From Marthasterias glacialis (Eukaryota > Echinodermata > Asteroidea > Forcipulatida > Asteriidae): a stretch of 64,000 bases of DNA. Positions 34,371-46,334 of the stretch are shown one piece after another. Both the position numbers and the translations under genes were made by a program. The notes under the pieces are model-generated. The model was not told the origin of the DNA. It saw nothing but the letters and a program-made list of their open reading frames with translations, and made no database searches. How positions within the stretch are numbered: position 1 is the first letter of the stretch; each line of letters starts with the position of its first letter. Location of the stretch: contig OU452228.1 in assembly GCA_911728455.2 (NCBI GenBank), forward strand, positions 19,371,224-19,435,223, read 5' to 3'.

Positions 34371-35703
34371 CTCAAATGGAACGGACGCAATAGTGATAGA
34401 CTTCGCATAACAAGGCATCAAGGTCAGAACTATTAAAAAGGGAACACGGATAAATGAACGGCTTGGTTAAATGCCAACCCTTCCGAAGTAAATTAAGAAC
34501 TGACCTGTAAAAATAAAGCATTCGCGTAAAGGAATTGAGTCCTTTTATAAAGCGTTGAAAGGAACAAACATCCTTTGGCCTTTTAGAAATTGAGTTGTAA
34601 ATCAATTGGACTTTGAATGATGTGTAAACAAACAAAACAGGTTTCGTATTAACCAAGTCCATGCAGTGAGTGTGATTTATAAAAGTTATTATAAAAAGAA
34701 AGACAAAGTTAAGCATTTCGAAACATATCATATTGTTTTGAGGTGTTTGAGAATGGAATGGCTCCACTGATTGCTCAATGAGACGAAGAAACAGGTCAAT
34801 TTCGACATAAAGGAGTTGGTCAACAATACGTTAATGACTTGGCTGTTGGGTCACGGCGATGAGGATTCCGGTCAATATTTACCCAGGAGTGTCAAAACTG
34901 CCGTCTCCTGTCATTTAGCTGTGGACCTCGGTGTAATCCTGCGAGAGGAAGACGTCATTATGTTCACTGGACACTGCATTCTTCACAGTCACAGCCATAT
35001 CCGCAAGGCATGCATGTGCTAAACACTACTTAGCGGCAACCTCCAAGAAGAACTTATTGGAACCTCAAGATCCCCAAGAGGGCCTTAAGACGTACATCTT
35101 AAAAAGACAACAGCATTTATTCACAAGGAGGGACCAGTGTTTAATACTTGATACACCGAACTCACATCTCGATGCCAGACTATTTCACGAGTTAGAACTA
35201 CAAACCGGAAATGCATCATGAAAAGCTAATCGGTCAGATTTCCAAGATTCAATACAGACGTCGATTTTTGACACGTCTTCCCGATTAGGCAAATAGATCC
35301 ATTTGAGTCTCGAGGCCATTTCAATTATTTGGCTACTTAGCGACGATGCGTTGATCCTCAAAACATGCTCCTGGTTATGCCAGCTTCAACTGGATTGACT
35401 TTTACATTGGTCACTGACTGATCATATTGAGTCTTTAATTAAAATGTAAATCCTATAAAAACCCTCCAGGAAATACTGTCTCTTCCCTCTAAGATGCCCT
35501 TAACTTAAAATATTCTGAACCGCATTTCATTTGAGCTTATGATAAGTCAGCCGGAACTAGAACAGCTTTTGTTGAACTATTTTCAGATGATTCCATCCAG
35601 ACACGTCTGGAAACAAGACTACTATATAAACAGATACGTGTAAGACAAGGGAAAATATCAAATTGAGTTTTCACCCGATGTGGGTGTAATTATTACGAGA
35701 TCT
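34371..35703. other. Gene-free DNA
   Basis: I found no supportable gene or element here. Confidence 0.45.
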
Positions 35704-35831
35704 GGTGTGGATTTCACAAAGCATTAGGACTAGTCTAATCTCAAGGTAGGACGAGTAACTAGTCCTAACTTTTAGAACAAGTCATGGGTTAGGACTGGTC
35801 TTAAGTTAGGACTAGTGAAATCAACCTCTGG
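35704..35831. mobile_element. Short MITE-like repeat with TAGGACTAGTCCTAA motifs
   Basis: GGTGTGGATTTCACAAAG at the left edge faces ACTAGTGAAATCAACCTC at the right, an imperfect inverted repeat. Between them lie several overlapping TTAGGACTAGT / ACTAGTCCTAA half-palindromes. About 128 bp, with no coding content. The internal motif repetition is typical of this repeat style in marine invertebrates. Exact family not assigned. Confidence 0.6.
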
Positions 35832-37150
35832 AGGTCGACGTCTGATGACGAATTTGTTTTGCATTCCTTCTTTTGATTCGTACACCAATGCAATTGACGA
35901 ACCCAGTAGCAGAAATATCGACACACAGACGGGCGCGCACAATTCACCCCCGGTCCCCACCCATGCTGTCACTATGGGTTGGTTCCATCTAAGACGAAAA
36001 GTTTTACCCAAAAGTTTTACCAATAAGTTGTAATTTATGTTTGAACACTGCAAATCAGGAATGTTTCCAATGTAACTGCTATTCAGAACCACATTTTCAT
36101 ATTTTGTGTGTTAAAAAAATTAAATACAAAGCATAACACTTGGAAAGAAGTTTCAAATGAATTTATCCAAAACTCGGTGGGAGTGCAGATTTGCAGACTT
36201 GTTCTCATTATTTTGATGTGGGCGGAGAAGGGAGGTCACACAATGACATAACGCTGTGTCTAGCCTACCTTCTCATTGTAGCCAAGGAAATTTGCTACCC
36301 GAATGCACGATTGACATCAAGACAGAATCGACATTTTTTACTTTTCAATATCTTGTTTGGTGTGCGTGTAGATATCGAACTTCACTGCCCTCGCGACCGA
36401 AATGTGCCAGACGTCTCTGTCGCATCCATTATGTGCTCCGATGGCTCCACTCCTAATGGAATTGCCTCCCTAAGAAGTCACTGAAGGAGGTTATTAAATT
36501 CAATGTTCATCATCTTGAAGATGGAACACCGGACTTGCTATTTTCTAGTACTCTTCTCACGTCCATGGTTAAACTTGTTACTCCGAAATTTCTTAACTTA
36601 AACCTCCTTGGCGGATAGAAAATCCCAGAACAAAGTCAACCTAACTCTCTTCAAGATAATGTAAAATTACCCTAACTTGTGAGCATTTTCATCGGAATAA
36701 GTCCGCACATCTTAAAGATACCGTCTGAGATGTCCGCTGTTGTTACTTTCCTTAACACCCATGTCTTCATCTTACCTAATTATACTAAAAGTTTCCCGAG
36801 GCGAGAAATGTCTCAGACGGTGTTTAGACTCATGAATACTCTAAAGTCTAATTGAAAATTTTAGAATCATGGTTTATCCTCAGTATTGTAACATCGCTCT
36901 TAATTAATTTGAACGTTGCTGTGTCATTCTCTGGATGATAAATGGAGCCACTAGATGATACCCAAACATGACATTCCTAATTAAATTAACCCCACGGGTC
37001 TCAAGGCATTGACGCAATGTACTGCGGCGTGTTGGAGAAGAATAAACATGTTCGTATTAATCTTGTTTGTAGACATTTTTGATTTAGTTTTTTGAAGATT
37101 AGAAGACTTTCAGTTGAAATTGTGGGTAATCTCAAATGGGTTCTTGAATA
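35832..37150. other. Gene-free DNA
   Basis: No gene supported. This block abuts the large 24 bp minisatellite. Confidence 0.45.
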
Positions 37151-40072
37151 TTCTACATTTAGGTGGAGGGTTGGGGCTTCAATTAGGTAGAGGGTTGGGG
37201 CTTCATTTAGGTAGAGGGTTGGGGCTTCATTTAGGTGGAGGGTTGGGGCTTCATTTAGGTGGAGGGTTGGGGCTTCAATTAGGTAGAGGGTTGGGGCTTC
37301 ATTTAGGTAGAGGGTTGGGGCTTCAATTAGGTAGAGGGTTGGGGCTTCATTTAGGTAGAGGGTTGGGGCTTCAATTAGGTAGAGGGTTGGGGCTTCATTT
37401 AGGTAGAGGGTTGGGGCTTCATTTAGGTAGAGGGTTGGGGCTTCATTTAGGTGGAGGGTTGGGGCTTCATTTAGGTAGAGGGTTGGGGCTTCATTTAGGT
37501 AGAGGGTTGGGGCTTCATTTAGGTAGAGGGTTGGGGCTTCATTTAGGTGGAGGGTTGGGGCTTCATTTAGGTGGAGGGTTGGGGCTTCATTTAGGTAGAG
37601 GGTTGGGGCTTCATTTAGGTAGAGGGTTGGGGCTTCATTTAGGTGGAGGGTTGGGGCTTCATTTAGGTGGAGGGTTGGGGCTTCATTTAGGTAGAGGGTT
37701 GGGGCTTCATTTAGGTAGAGGGTTGGGGCTTCATTTAGGTAGAGGGTTGGGGCTTCATTTAGGTGGAGTGTTGGGGCTTCATTTAGGTAGTGGGTTGGGG
37801 CTTCATTTAGGTAGAGGGTTGGGGCTTCATTTAGGTAGAGGGTTGGGGCTTCATTTAGGTAGAGGGTTGGGGCTTCATTTAGGTAGAGGGTTGGGGCTTC
37901 ATTTAGGTAGAGGGTTGGGGCTTCATTTAGGTAGAGGGTTGGGGCTTCATTTAGGTATAGAGGGTTGGGGCTTCATTTAGGTGGAGGGTTGGGCTTCATT
38001 TAGGTGGAGGGTTGGGCTTCATTTAGGTAGAGGGTTGGGGCTTCATTTAGGTGGAGGGTTGGGCTTCATTTAGGTGGAGGGTTGGGGCTTCATTTAGGTA
38101 GAGGGTTGGGGCTTCATTTAGGTAGAGGGTTGGGGCTTCAATTAGGTAGAGGGTTGGGGCTTCATTTAGGTGGAGGGTTGGGGCTTCATTTAGGTGGAGG
38201 GTTGGGGCTTCAATTAGGTAGAGGGTTGGGGCTTCATTTAGGTATAGAGGGTTGGGGCTTCATTTAGGTGGAGGGTTGGGCTTCATTTAGGTGGAGGGTT
38301 GGGCTTCATTTAGGTAGAGGGTTGGGGCTTCATTTAGGTAGTGGGTTGGGGCTTCATTTAGGTAGAGGGTTGGGGCTTCATTTAGGTAGAGGGTTGGGGC
38401 TTCATTTAGGTAGAGGGTTGGGGCTTCATTTAGGTAGAGGGTTGGGGCTTCATTTAGGTAGAGGGTTGGGGCTTCATTTAGGTAGTGGGTTGGGGCTTCA
38501 TTTAGGTGGAGGGTTGGGGCTTCATTTAGGTGGAGGGTTGGGGCTTCATTTAGGTTGAGGGTTGGGGCTTCATTTAGGTGGAGGGTTGGGGCTTCATTTA
38601 GGTAGAGGGTTGGGACTTCATTTAGGTAGAGGGTTGGGACTTCATTTAGGTGGAGGGTTGGGACTTCATTTAGGTAGAGGGTTGGGACTTCATTTAGGTA
38701 GAGGGTTGGGACTTCATTTAGGTGGAGGGTTGGGGCTTCAGTTAGGTAGAGGGTTGGGGCTTCATTTAGGTGGAGGGTTGGGGCTTCAATTAGGTGGAGG
38801 GTTGGGGCTTCATTTAGGTGGAGTGTTTGGGCTTCATTTAGGTGGAGGGTTGGGGCTTCATTTAGGTAGAGGGTTGGGGCTTCATTTAGGTAGAGGGTTG
38901 GGGCTTCATTTAGGTGGAGGGTTGGGGCTTCATTTAGGTGGAGGGTTGGGGCTTCATTTAGGTAGTGGGTTGGGGCTTCATTTAGGTAGAGGGTTGGGGA
39001 TTCATTTAGATATAGAGGGTTGGGGCGTCAGTTAGGTAGAGGGTTGGGGCTTCATTTAGGTGGAGGGTTGGGGCTTCAGTTAGGTAGAGGGTTGGGGCTT
39101 CATTTAGGTGGAGGGTTGGGGCTTCATTTAGGTAAAGGGTTGGGGCTTCATTTAGGTAGAGGGTTGGGGCTTCATTTAGGTGGAGGGTTGGGGCTTCAGT
39201 TAGGTAGAGGGTTGGGGCTTCAGTTAGGTAGAGGGTTGGGGCTTCATTTAGGTAGAGGGTTGGGGCTTCATTTAGGTGGAGGGTTGGGGCTTCATTTAGG
39301 TGGAGGGTTGGGGCTTCATTTAGGTGGAGTGTTGGGGCTTCATTTAGGTAGTGGGTTGGGGCTTCATTTAGGTAGAGGGTTGGGGCTTCATTTAGGTGGA
39401 GTGTTTGGGCTTCATTTAGGTGGAGGGTTGGGGCTTCATTTAGGTAGAGGGTTGGGACTTCATTTAGGTAGAGGGTTGGGGCTTCATTTAGGTAGAGGGT
39501 TGGGGCTTCATTTAGGTAGAGGGTTGGGGCTAAGGGTTGGGGCTTCATTTAGGTAGAGGGTTGGGGCTAAGGGTTGGGGCTTCATTTAGGTGGAGTGTTG
39601 GGGCTTCATTTAGATAGAGGGTTGGGGCTTCATTTAGGTAGAGGGTTGGGGCTTCATTTAGGTGGAGGGTTGGGGCTTCATTTAGGTGGAGGGTTGGGAC
39701 TTCATTTAGGTAGAGGGTTGGGGCTTCATTTAGGTAGAGGGTTGGGGCTTCATTTAGGTAGAGGGTTGGGGCTTCATTTAGGTAGAGGGTTGGGACTTCA
39801 TTTAGGTAGAGGGTTGGGGCTTCATTTAGGTAAAGGGTTTGGTCTTCATTTAGGTAGAGGGTTGGGCTTCAGTTAGGTAGAGGGTTGGGGCTTCAGTTAG
39901 GTTGAGGGTTGGGACTTCATTTAGGTAGTGGGTTGGGGCTTCATTTAGGTAGAGGGTTGGGACTTCATTTAGGTAGAGGGTTGGGGCTTCATTTAGGTAG
40001 AGGGTTGGGGCTAAGGGTTGGGGCTTCATTTAGGTAGATGGTTGGGGCTTCATTTAGGTATAGACGGTTTAG
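37151..40072. repeat. 2.9 kb G-rich 24 bp minisatellite
   Basis: About 120 tandem units of TTAGGTAGAGGGTTGGGGCT plus TCAT. Variable positions are A/G in GGTAG/GGTGG, CATTT/CAATT/CAGTT, TTGGGG/TTGGGA, and occasional 23 bp units lacking a G. Variant combinations recur in blocks; for example GGTATAGAGG occurs at 37954 and 38241. This shows expansion of multi-unit segments. Because 24 is a multiple of three, long frames (LGLHLGRG on plus, APTLYLNE on minus) stay open. They break wherever a 23 bp unit occurs and are not genes. Each unit has GG, GGG and GGGG runs on the plus strand. Confidence 0.97.
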
Positions 40073-40240
40073 GCTACAGCTATGCTCGGATTACATTTAG
40101 ATGCAGCATTAAAGCTCAATATTATAGGTACAAGGTTGGCTACATTTATAACCCGGCAACCGGTCAAGGGGTTAGTTTCGGTCAACGGCTAAATTTAGGC
40201 CAAGGGCTAGATTCTGGTCACGGGCTACGATTAGGGGCCA
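40073..40240. repeat. Degenerate fringe of the 24 bp array
   Basis: The sequence decays into units such as AGGCTACAGCTATGCTCGGA, TTACATTTAGATGCAGC, TACAAGGTTGGCTACATTTA and GGCTAAATTTAGGCCAAGGG. These keep the GGxTACATTTAGGxxxAGGGTTGG pattern with many changes, so they look like older, no longer homogenised copies. Confidence 0.6.
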
Positions 40241-41069
40241 TACGATTGTACAATTGGTGTAAAACAGAAGCATTTGCCCTTTAGTTTTCTAACCCATAGG
40301 TTTTTATCCATCAGAGATGGACTGGAAAACATTTTTTTTTAAATAAATTAACTATAATATGGACTTAACTTCAAGTTGCGTGGCCTGATTATCGTTTTAA
40401 AGAACTCATTTTTCTGTGAATGAGTTTTGACAGATGAAGCTGTTTCAAAACGAAAACTTACAACGTTTTCACGTGCCACGGAAAATGCACAAAAACGCCA
40501 AATTGTTTGTACATGGCTGATGTTGTGATCTCGACAAATCATTTTAGTTTTTAGTTATCTACCACTTATCATTGGCCGATTTTTTTTCGAGCAAGACCTT
40601 GAAAGAAAGCTTATAACGTTCCCGAATCTATAAAAAGAAATAGCTAAAACTTTTCGGGTGATAGGCAAAGAAATCGGACCCCAGCATCTTTAAAATTAAT
40701 CAAAAGTGGGTAGAGAAGTTCTTATAAATCTTTAAACTACGGTCACAAGAGGACTGTGATGATATAAATGTTTCCCACGATCTGAAACCCCACCATGATC
40801 TCTTTTCTAAAAGATAAAATCACAAGAAACTTGCACTATTTGGTTGTTGCAATACTAGATAGTTATTTATATATTTGCAAGCATTTTACGAAAGCTTTGT
40901 TACTTCTTTCACTTGCATTATAAACACTAAATTACGCTTGGAAGCTGAACAACTTTTTCATTTTTTTGCAGGGGGAACTTGTTAGAAGGAAAATGGTTCA
41001 AACACAAACATAAAATGTATCCTTTTTTATTAAACGGTTGTGCAGTTCTAAAATGTGGGGTGGGTATTT
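40241..41069. other. Gene-free DNA between the array fringe and its outlier
   Basis: No gene supported. A short A/T-rich stretch is the only feature I note. Confidence 0.45.
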
Positions 41070-41185
41070 GCAGGCTACCTAAATGTAGCCTGGACATCGG
41101 GCTATATTTAGGTACAGAGTTGAGTCTACATTCAGGTCCAGGATACACTTTGGTCTCGGGTTACATTAAGGGGCCGCACATGGGG
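41070..41185. repeat. Detached degenerate copies of the 24 bp repeat
   Basis: GCAGGCTACCTAAATGTAGC, GGGCTATATTTAGGTACAGA, GTTGAGTCTACATTCAGGTC and CGGGTTACATTAAGGGGCC match the GGCTACATTTAGGTACAGGG pattern 1 kb beyond the main array. Probably a remnant of an originally longer array. Confidence 0.5.
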
Positions 41186-41467
41186 GGGTATCAAAGCAAT
41201 CTCCTGGGTAATTCAGCGTGAAGGATATTGAACTCGTTTCGTAGTCCTATCTGTGTTTTAATGATATTCGCGTGGGAACAAGATCTATTATCTAGATCAC
41301 CGCTTGAGGGCGTCTATGAGCGAGAGCTTAAGTTTCTCTCTTGTGTCCGTCATCGCATCTTGAAGGGTATCTTATACCTACGGGCTACAATGGTTTACGG
41401 CTACTAAGGAGAATTCTTTCGTTTCCCTATCAGAAAGAGGAAAGTGTGGGAGGAATATGAGAGACAG

Positions 41468-42717
<1,250 letters not shown>

Positions 42718-43062
42718 CTAGCTAGTATTTATTATAATTGACCAAACGATATCGTCTCCTTGCCTGTTCAAATCTACTGTGGCTGTCCCCGAGGAAAATT
42801 CTACAAAGTTTCGTTCGGCGTCCTCTTCACTCTGGACTTCCTTAACAACTGCTTTCCGATTCCCACAACTTACAGTCGATCTAATTCCTAATGCAACATA
42901 TTCATATTGTTGTTCTTTTTTTAAATCATCTTTCTGTTTCTGCTCCTTCTCTCCCTCCATAGATTTCACCTTGGAGTCCTCTTTGAAGCTTTGTGATCGC
43001 CGGCGTCCACTTAGACAAGGGTCCAACGGATGACAGGTTCCTGTTTCCAGGCCACGTTGTTT
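42718..43062 (-). CDS. Possible 3'-terminal coding exon, unknown protein
   Basis: The minus strand is open for 345 nt, ending at TAG (42718-42720). The composition looks protein-like: a basic/serine stretch (GRRRSQSFKEDSK), a charged helix-prone run (MEGEKEQKQKDDLKKEQQ), then a mixed C-terminal half (KAVVKEVQSEEDAERNFVEF ... DIVWSIIINTS). No ATG starts the frame. The first internal ATG gives about 80 aa, so if real it is more likely the last exon of a spliced gene. A pyrimidine-containing stretch ending in TCTAAG just upstream of TGGACGCCGG (about 43009) could be an acceptor. I recognise no domain. It could be a chance frame or a retroposed fragment. Confidence 0.35.
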   Translation of the reverse strand, partial: KQRGLETGTCHPLDPCLSGRRRSQSFKEDSKVKSMEGEKEQKQKDDLKKEQQYEYVALGIRSTVSCGNRKAVVKEVQSEEDAERNFVEFSSGTATVDLNRQGDDIVWSIIINTS

Positions 43063-43649
43063 TTATAGCACAATATCCTCGGAAGTCAAGTCTGTTTATA
43101 TGCAAATCAATTATTTTTAGGCTGGCTGTAACCTTCAATTTTCTTGTAGATGTCTATACAAAGCATATTGTCGCCACTAAATGAGGTAGAAATCGTGTTT
43201 GATCTTTTCAAAATAAATTCTGATCGACTTGGTTCTTGGCTTGATTTTAAGAATCTTACATCCCACACCGTCTCGTTCTTTAAGAACATTGATTTAATTT
43301 CGGATAAATTGTTACAATGCACCCATACATTAATGATGAGCATTGTTGTTATAAGACGAAGAGTGTCGATGACTGACTGTCTTCTCTACATGCTTATTGA
43401 TGAAGGAAATGTCACTGACAAGTCACCACTTACAGAAAGGTCTCAATGCAGGAACAAGATGCAGTCTGCCTCTTCGTGAAAATCTCAGCTGATGGCAAAA
43501 GACGTGCAAATACATGTTGTGTGACCGAAAAAGTCACATCAATAGTCAGCTTTTGGTAATAATAACACAGTTTGACTAAATACTTTTATTAAAGTTGTAT
43601 GATGTGTGTTTGATTTTTATCGCATTACTGTTTCATAAACTACCAGTAT

Positions 43650-44658
43650 TAGGTTTTCCCGGCCAATTTCAACAACAATCCATTCAACTTAATACCGGGG
43701 TCATTCAATTTCGCTTGAAAATAAATCCTCAGGTACATCAGCATTCAACAGTTAAATTCAATTGCGACACTTGAGCATGCATTCGACAAATTAGATCATT
43801 CAATTTAAAAAGGTCACTTAGTTCATTCAATTTCGTCAAAGCCAGCAGCAACGGGCTGGTCGACTATTCATGTTCGTCAACTGACAATCATTTTAGAAAT
43901 GTTTACATTCGAATTCGTTTCTTTGGTATGCGCTTTCTGGTTCGTATTTGCTTATACAAAGGGAGGATATTATGAGGGGAATTTATTTCTACACTGTTGC
44001 CGAGTTATACCTCTGACTAATGTACGATTTTGAAGTAAAAATGGCTGCCCGAGGTCATTAAAGAAGAATGAGTAATGTAGATAGAGGGAGGCTGATTGAA
44101 GCATTCGAGGACAACCGGGCTGATTACTTAGACTTTATTAAACTGTTCTTAGACACAGTTTAAAGTTTAATCGTGTGGTAACAAAGCAAAAAGAAAACAT
44201 TTGCAATTAAGACCAAAAAGTAGAATTAAATGAAACGCATAAGACAGATAATCCACACAACTGCTAGAAAAAGAACATTGTCGCTAACTTTAAACGCAAG
44301 CATAAGCCGCATCATACCGAATTTGAACACTCAAATGTTGAAATCCGTTGCCCATAAACGAACAAGAAAAGAGCAATAGTTACAAAATCGCAGTGCGCTT
44401 CGATGACTCTGAATTTGATTGCACCTATTGGGAATACGTTTTTGGATATTCAACATAAGAATGGCGATCTTGTAATCTTGAATGCCTATAAACGAAATAG
44501 AATAAAAAGAAAGGGATCCTGAGTGCACGAAGACGAAGTTGAATGCAATAATATCTAAAGAGAAACCCTAGTTTGATTGAATTAGAGAAATCGCGTGAAT
44601 TTGAAAGCGCAATAATGAAATTGAATGATCTTTTGCTGAAATTGGCTGGGAAAACCTA
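43650..44658. mobile_element. TA-flanked 1,005 bp transposon nested in the older repeat
   Basis: TA at 43650-43651 and 44657-44658. The left terminus is GGTTTTCCCGGCCAATTTCA and the right terminus TGAAATTGGCTGGGAAAACC, matching in 19 of 20 positions as inverted repeats. The ends contain many ATTCAATTT / AAATTGAAT motifs. A short frame at 44068-44163 resembles a transposase N-terminus. The insertion splits a repeat that is contiguous at 32.7-32.9 kb, which confirms it as an insertion. Ends and TA duplication suggest a Tc1/mariner/IS630-like element. It shares its ends with 21995-22383. Confidence 0.82.
44068..44163 (+). pseudogene. Possible transposase N-terminal remnant (31 aa)
   Basis: ATG-started frame reading MSNVDRGRLIEAFEDNRADY and then LDFIKLFLDTV before TAA. 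The RGRxIEAFEDNxDYL pattern resembles the first helix of the helix-turn-helix in IS630/Tc1-like DDE transposases. The rest of the protein is absent or out of frame. Lying centrally inside the TA-flanked element supports a decayed transposase, but 31 aa is little evidence. Confidence 0.35.
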
Positions 44659-45197
44659 TACAAAAGAAGTTAATTCTTTATTTAGGCCTATGCGTCGGAG
44701 TCAGACGACGATGTAGCCACCCGCCTGTTATTGTGTTTGTAATGTAGGCATAAATCACTATAATAAGGGTAATGAACGTTGGAAAAGTGAGCATTTATAC
44801 CTAGCCTTGCAGAATTTCAAATAGGCAAAGGAATCACACAGTTTTGGAAAGCAATTTCTTTGGCTGATTTCAGCTTCAATGGTGTGAAATTCTTGTGTTG
44901 AAAAGTTTGTGATTGCGGTCGTCTGGCCCAAACATTCCGTCGTGCAAGAACATAGAACTATACCACATCGTGAACATAATAACGTCCCTTGTAGAATTTC
45001 AAAGACTTGCTGGAACTGCATGTCCTTACTGGCTTTATTCAGCCTCTCGAAGGTTTCTGGTACAAACTCTGGAATACTTTTTAAAGATTTCGAGAAAGAA
45101 AACACTCGATTGAATAAACAAATGCAATAATCATCATGTACCGTACCGCACTTTCCTATGGAGGACGTCGTGATTGTTTACATTTAATACCCATTAC

Positions 45198-45702
45198 ATA
45201 TTGTGAATATTAACGCTAGTCTGGTTCCCAGACCCATAAATCTCCGACTGTTGTCTGTCGATTTTAGGGTCCAGTATCACCCGAGGGTCACGTGACAAAA
45301 AAGGAGGAAATTCCTCCACTTCCGAAAATATCCGAAATGTTCCGAACTCGTTGTGTGTATATAGCCCTTTCTTTTGTTGATAAACAAACCGCGCTGGTTG
45401 GCGTGGACAGCGAAATGTTAGCAAAACATTCAATCTTGTTGACAGACGTTGTGTCTAAATTCAAATTTTTGCAACCTTTTTAAGGAAAACACATCCCATT
45501 ATTATTTTTTTGTTTCCAGAAAATTCAACACTTTTTGTGAATATTTGTGTTACATTTTTACAAACTGTGATTATCCGAGTGCTATGAAAGTAAACAAAGT
45601 GCGTCATCAGTGCTTCGTTTTTTATCCAATGACACCGTCCACCGTTGGTGCCAGATAATGAATATACATATAGGTAGCGTCATTGTCTACTTTTAACCGT
45701 GG
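45198..45702 (+). promoter_or_regulatory. Possible promoter region with GTCACGTGAC
   Basis: GTCACGTGAC at 45288-45297 is a perfect palindromic E-box (USF-type core CACGTG). CCAAT occurs near 45626 and a palindromic GGAGGAAATTCCTCC lies at about 45302-45316. These precede the short ATG frame at 45703. CACGTG also occurs inside the transposon family of this window, so it may have another origin. Confidence 0.25.
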
Positions 45703-45804
45703 ATGATGCCTAACCTTTTAACAAGAGTCGTCAGGGAATCTTTGGCCAGGGAACCAGATTATAACAACGCTTTGTCGGAAGACGAACCGGAGCATTTACC
45801 GTAG
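45703..45804 (+). CDS. Possible first coding exon, unknown gene
   Basis: After an in-frame stop (TAA at 45694) comes ATGATG and a frame with protein-like composition: MMPNLLTRVVRESLAREPDY then NNALSEDEPEHLP. It reaches TAG at 45802. A donor-like GTAGGT starts at 45801, so splicing there would avoid the stop and make 45703-45800 a first exon with a split codon. A second GT at 45805 would retain the stop. No continuing exon could be identified, since a transposon follows at 46289. Could be a chance frame. Confidence 0.25.
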   Translation: MMPNLLTRVVRESLAREPDYNNALSEDEPEHLP

Positions 45805-46282
45805 GTAATATTCATGTTTATTACGCAACGTTAAAAAACAGACAACAATTAATTTCGTTTAAGCTAGGCCTTAGTAATATTCTTGGTTGACTTCTGAACT
45901 TCTGAAGCAAATTAAAACAAACAAAAAATCATTAACGAATGCTCTCTAATGAAAAAATTCAGATTTTATTATGTTCTTTATAATAATACCCCTCAGATAA
46001 AATAGATTCGTCCAGACAGTCTCATTGGCCGACGTTCAACCTTTCAAACTTCAACCGTTATACACCTGGTCTGGTGGCTACAAAATCCACAAAAAATGGA
46101 TCTTGTTGATGGAAACATTACAGTTTTCTGATGCCATTGGGTCACATCAGAAAGCGCCCCCTTTGGTCCATAATATAAAGAGATAAAGCCCAAAAGAAAT
46201 TTTGTATTATATTGTTGGAGCGATATTTGGTTGGGACATGTGTGGTGGTAAAACTAAATGTTTTCACATCTGTTTTTACACA

Positions 46283-46288
46283 TTTATA
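46283..46288. repeat. 6 bp target-site duplication, left
   Basis: TTTATA directly before the transposon. The identical TTTATA lies at 48334-48339 after its right end. Confidence 0.9.
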
Positions 46289-46334
46289 TACGGAAGCGTA
46301 TAGCTGCCAACATAAAAATAAATTTTCTCCCAAT

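Larger units (their letters stand above)
43483..45197 (-). mobile_element. Second copy of the 746 bp element, reversed and interrupted
   Basis: In reverse complement, 43483-43649 matches the right interior of 32257-33002 (CAGCTGATGGCAAA, AATAACACAG, TTTATTAAAGTTGTATG, GTTTCATAAACTACCAGTAT). The match resumes at about 44659-45197 (TAGCCACCCGCCTGTTATT, AATCACT, TACCTAGCCTTGCA, CAAATAGGCAAAGGAATCAC, GAGGACGTCGTG, TGTTTACATTTAATACCC). The terminal AATAGACCG repeats are lost on both sides. The gap between the two parts is the TA-flanked element at 43650-44658. Confidence 0.8.

Noticed and set aside
37114-39876. Very long frames of LGLHLGRG (plus) or APTLYLNE (minus) repeats as a secreted or structural protein
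   Set aside because: They coincide exactly with the 24 bp minisatellite. Frame openness follows from period 24, the frame breaks at 23 bp units, and there is no signal peptide or splice context.
37151-40072. Telomeric or interstitial telomere repeat
   Set aside because: TTAGG and GGGTT words occur within a 24 bp unit, not as tandem TTAGGG.
44758-45113. Frames at 44.8-45.1 kb (and 32.28-32.50 kb) with similar peptides
   Set aside because: Similarity is due to the shared transposon sequence. The frames differ in length and are interrupted, so there is no sign of a conserved protein.
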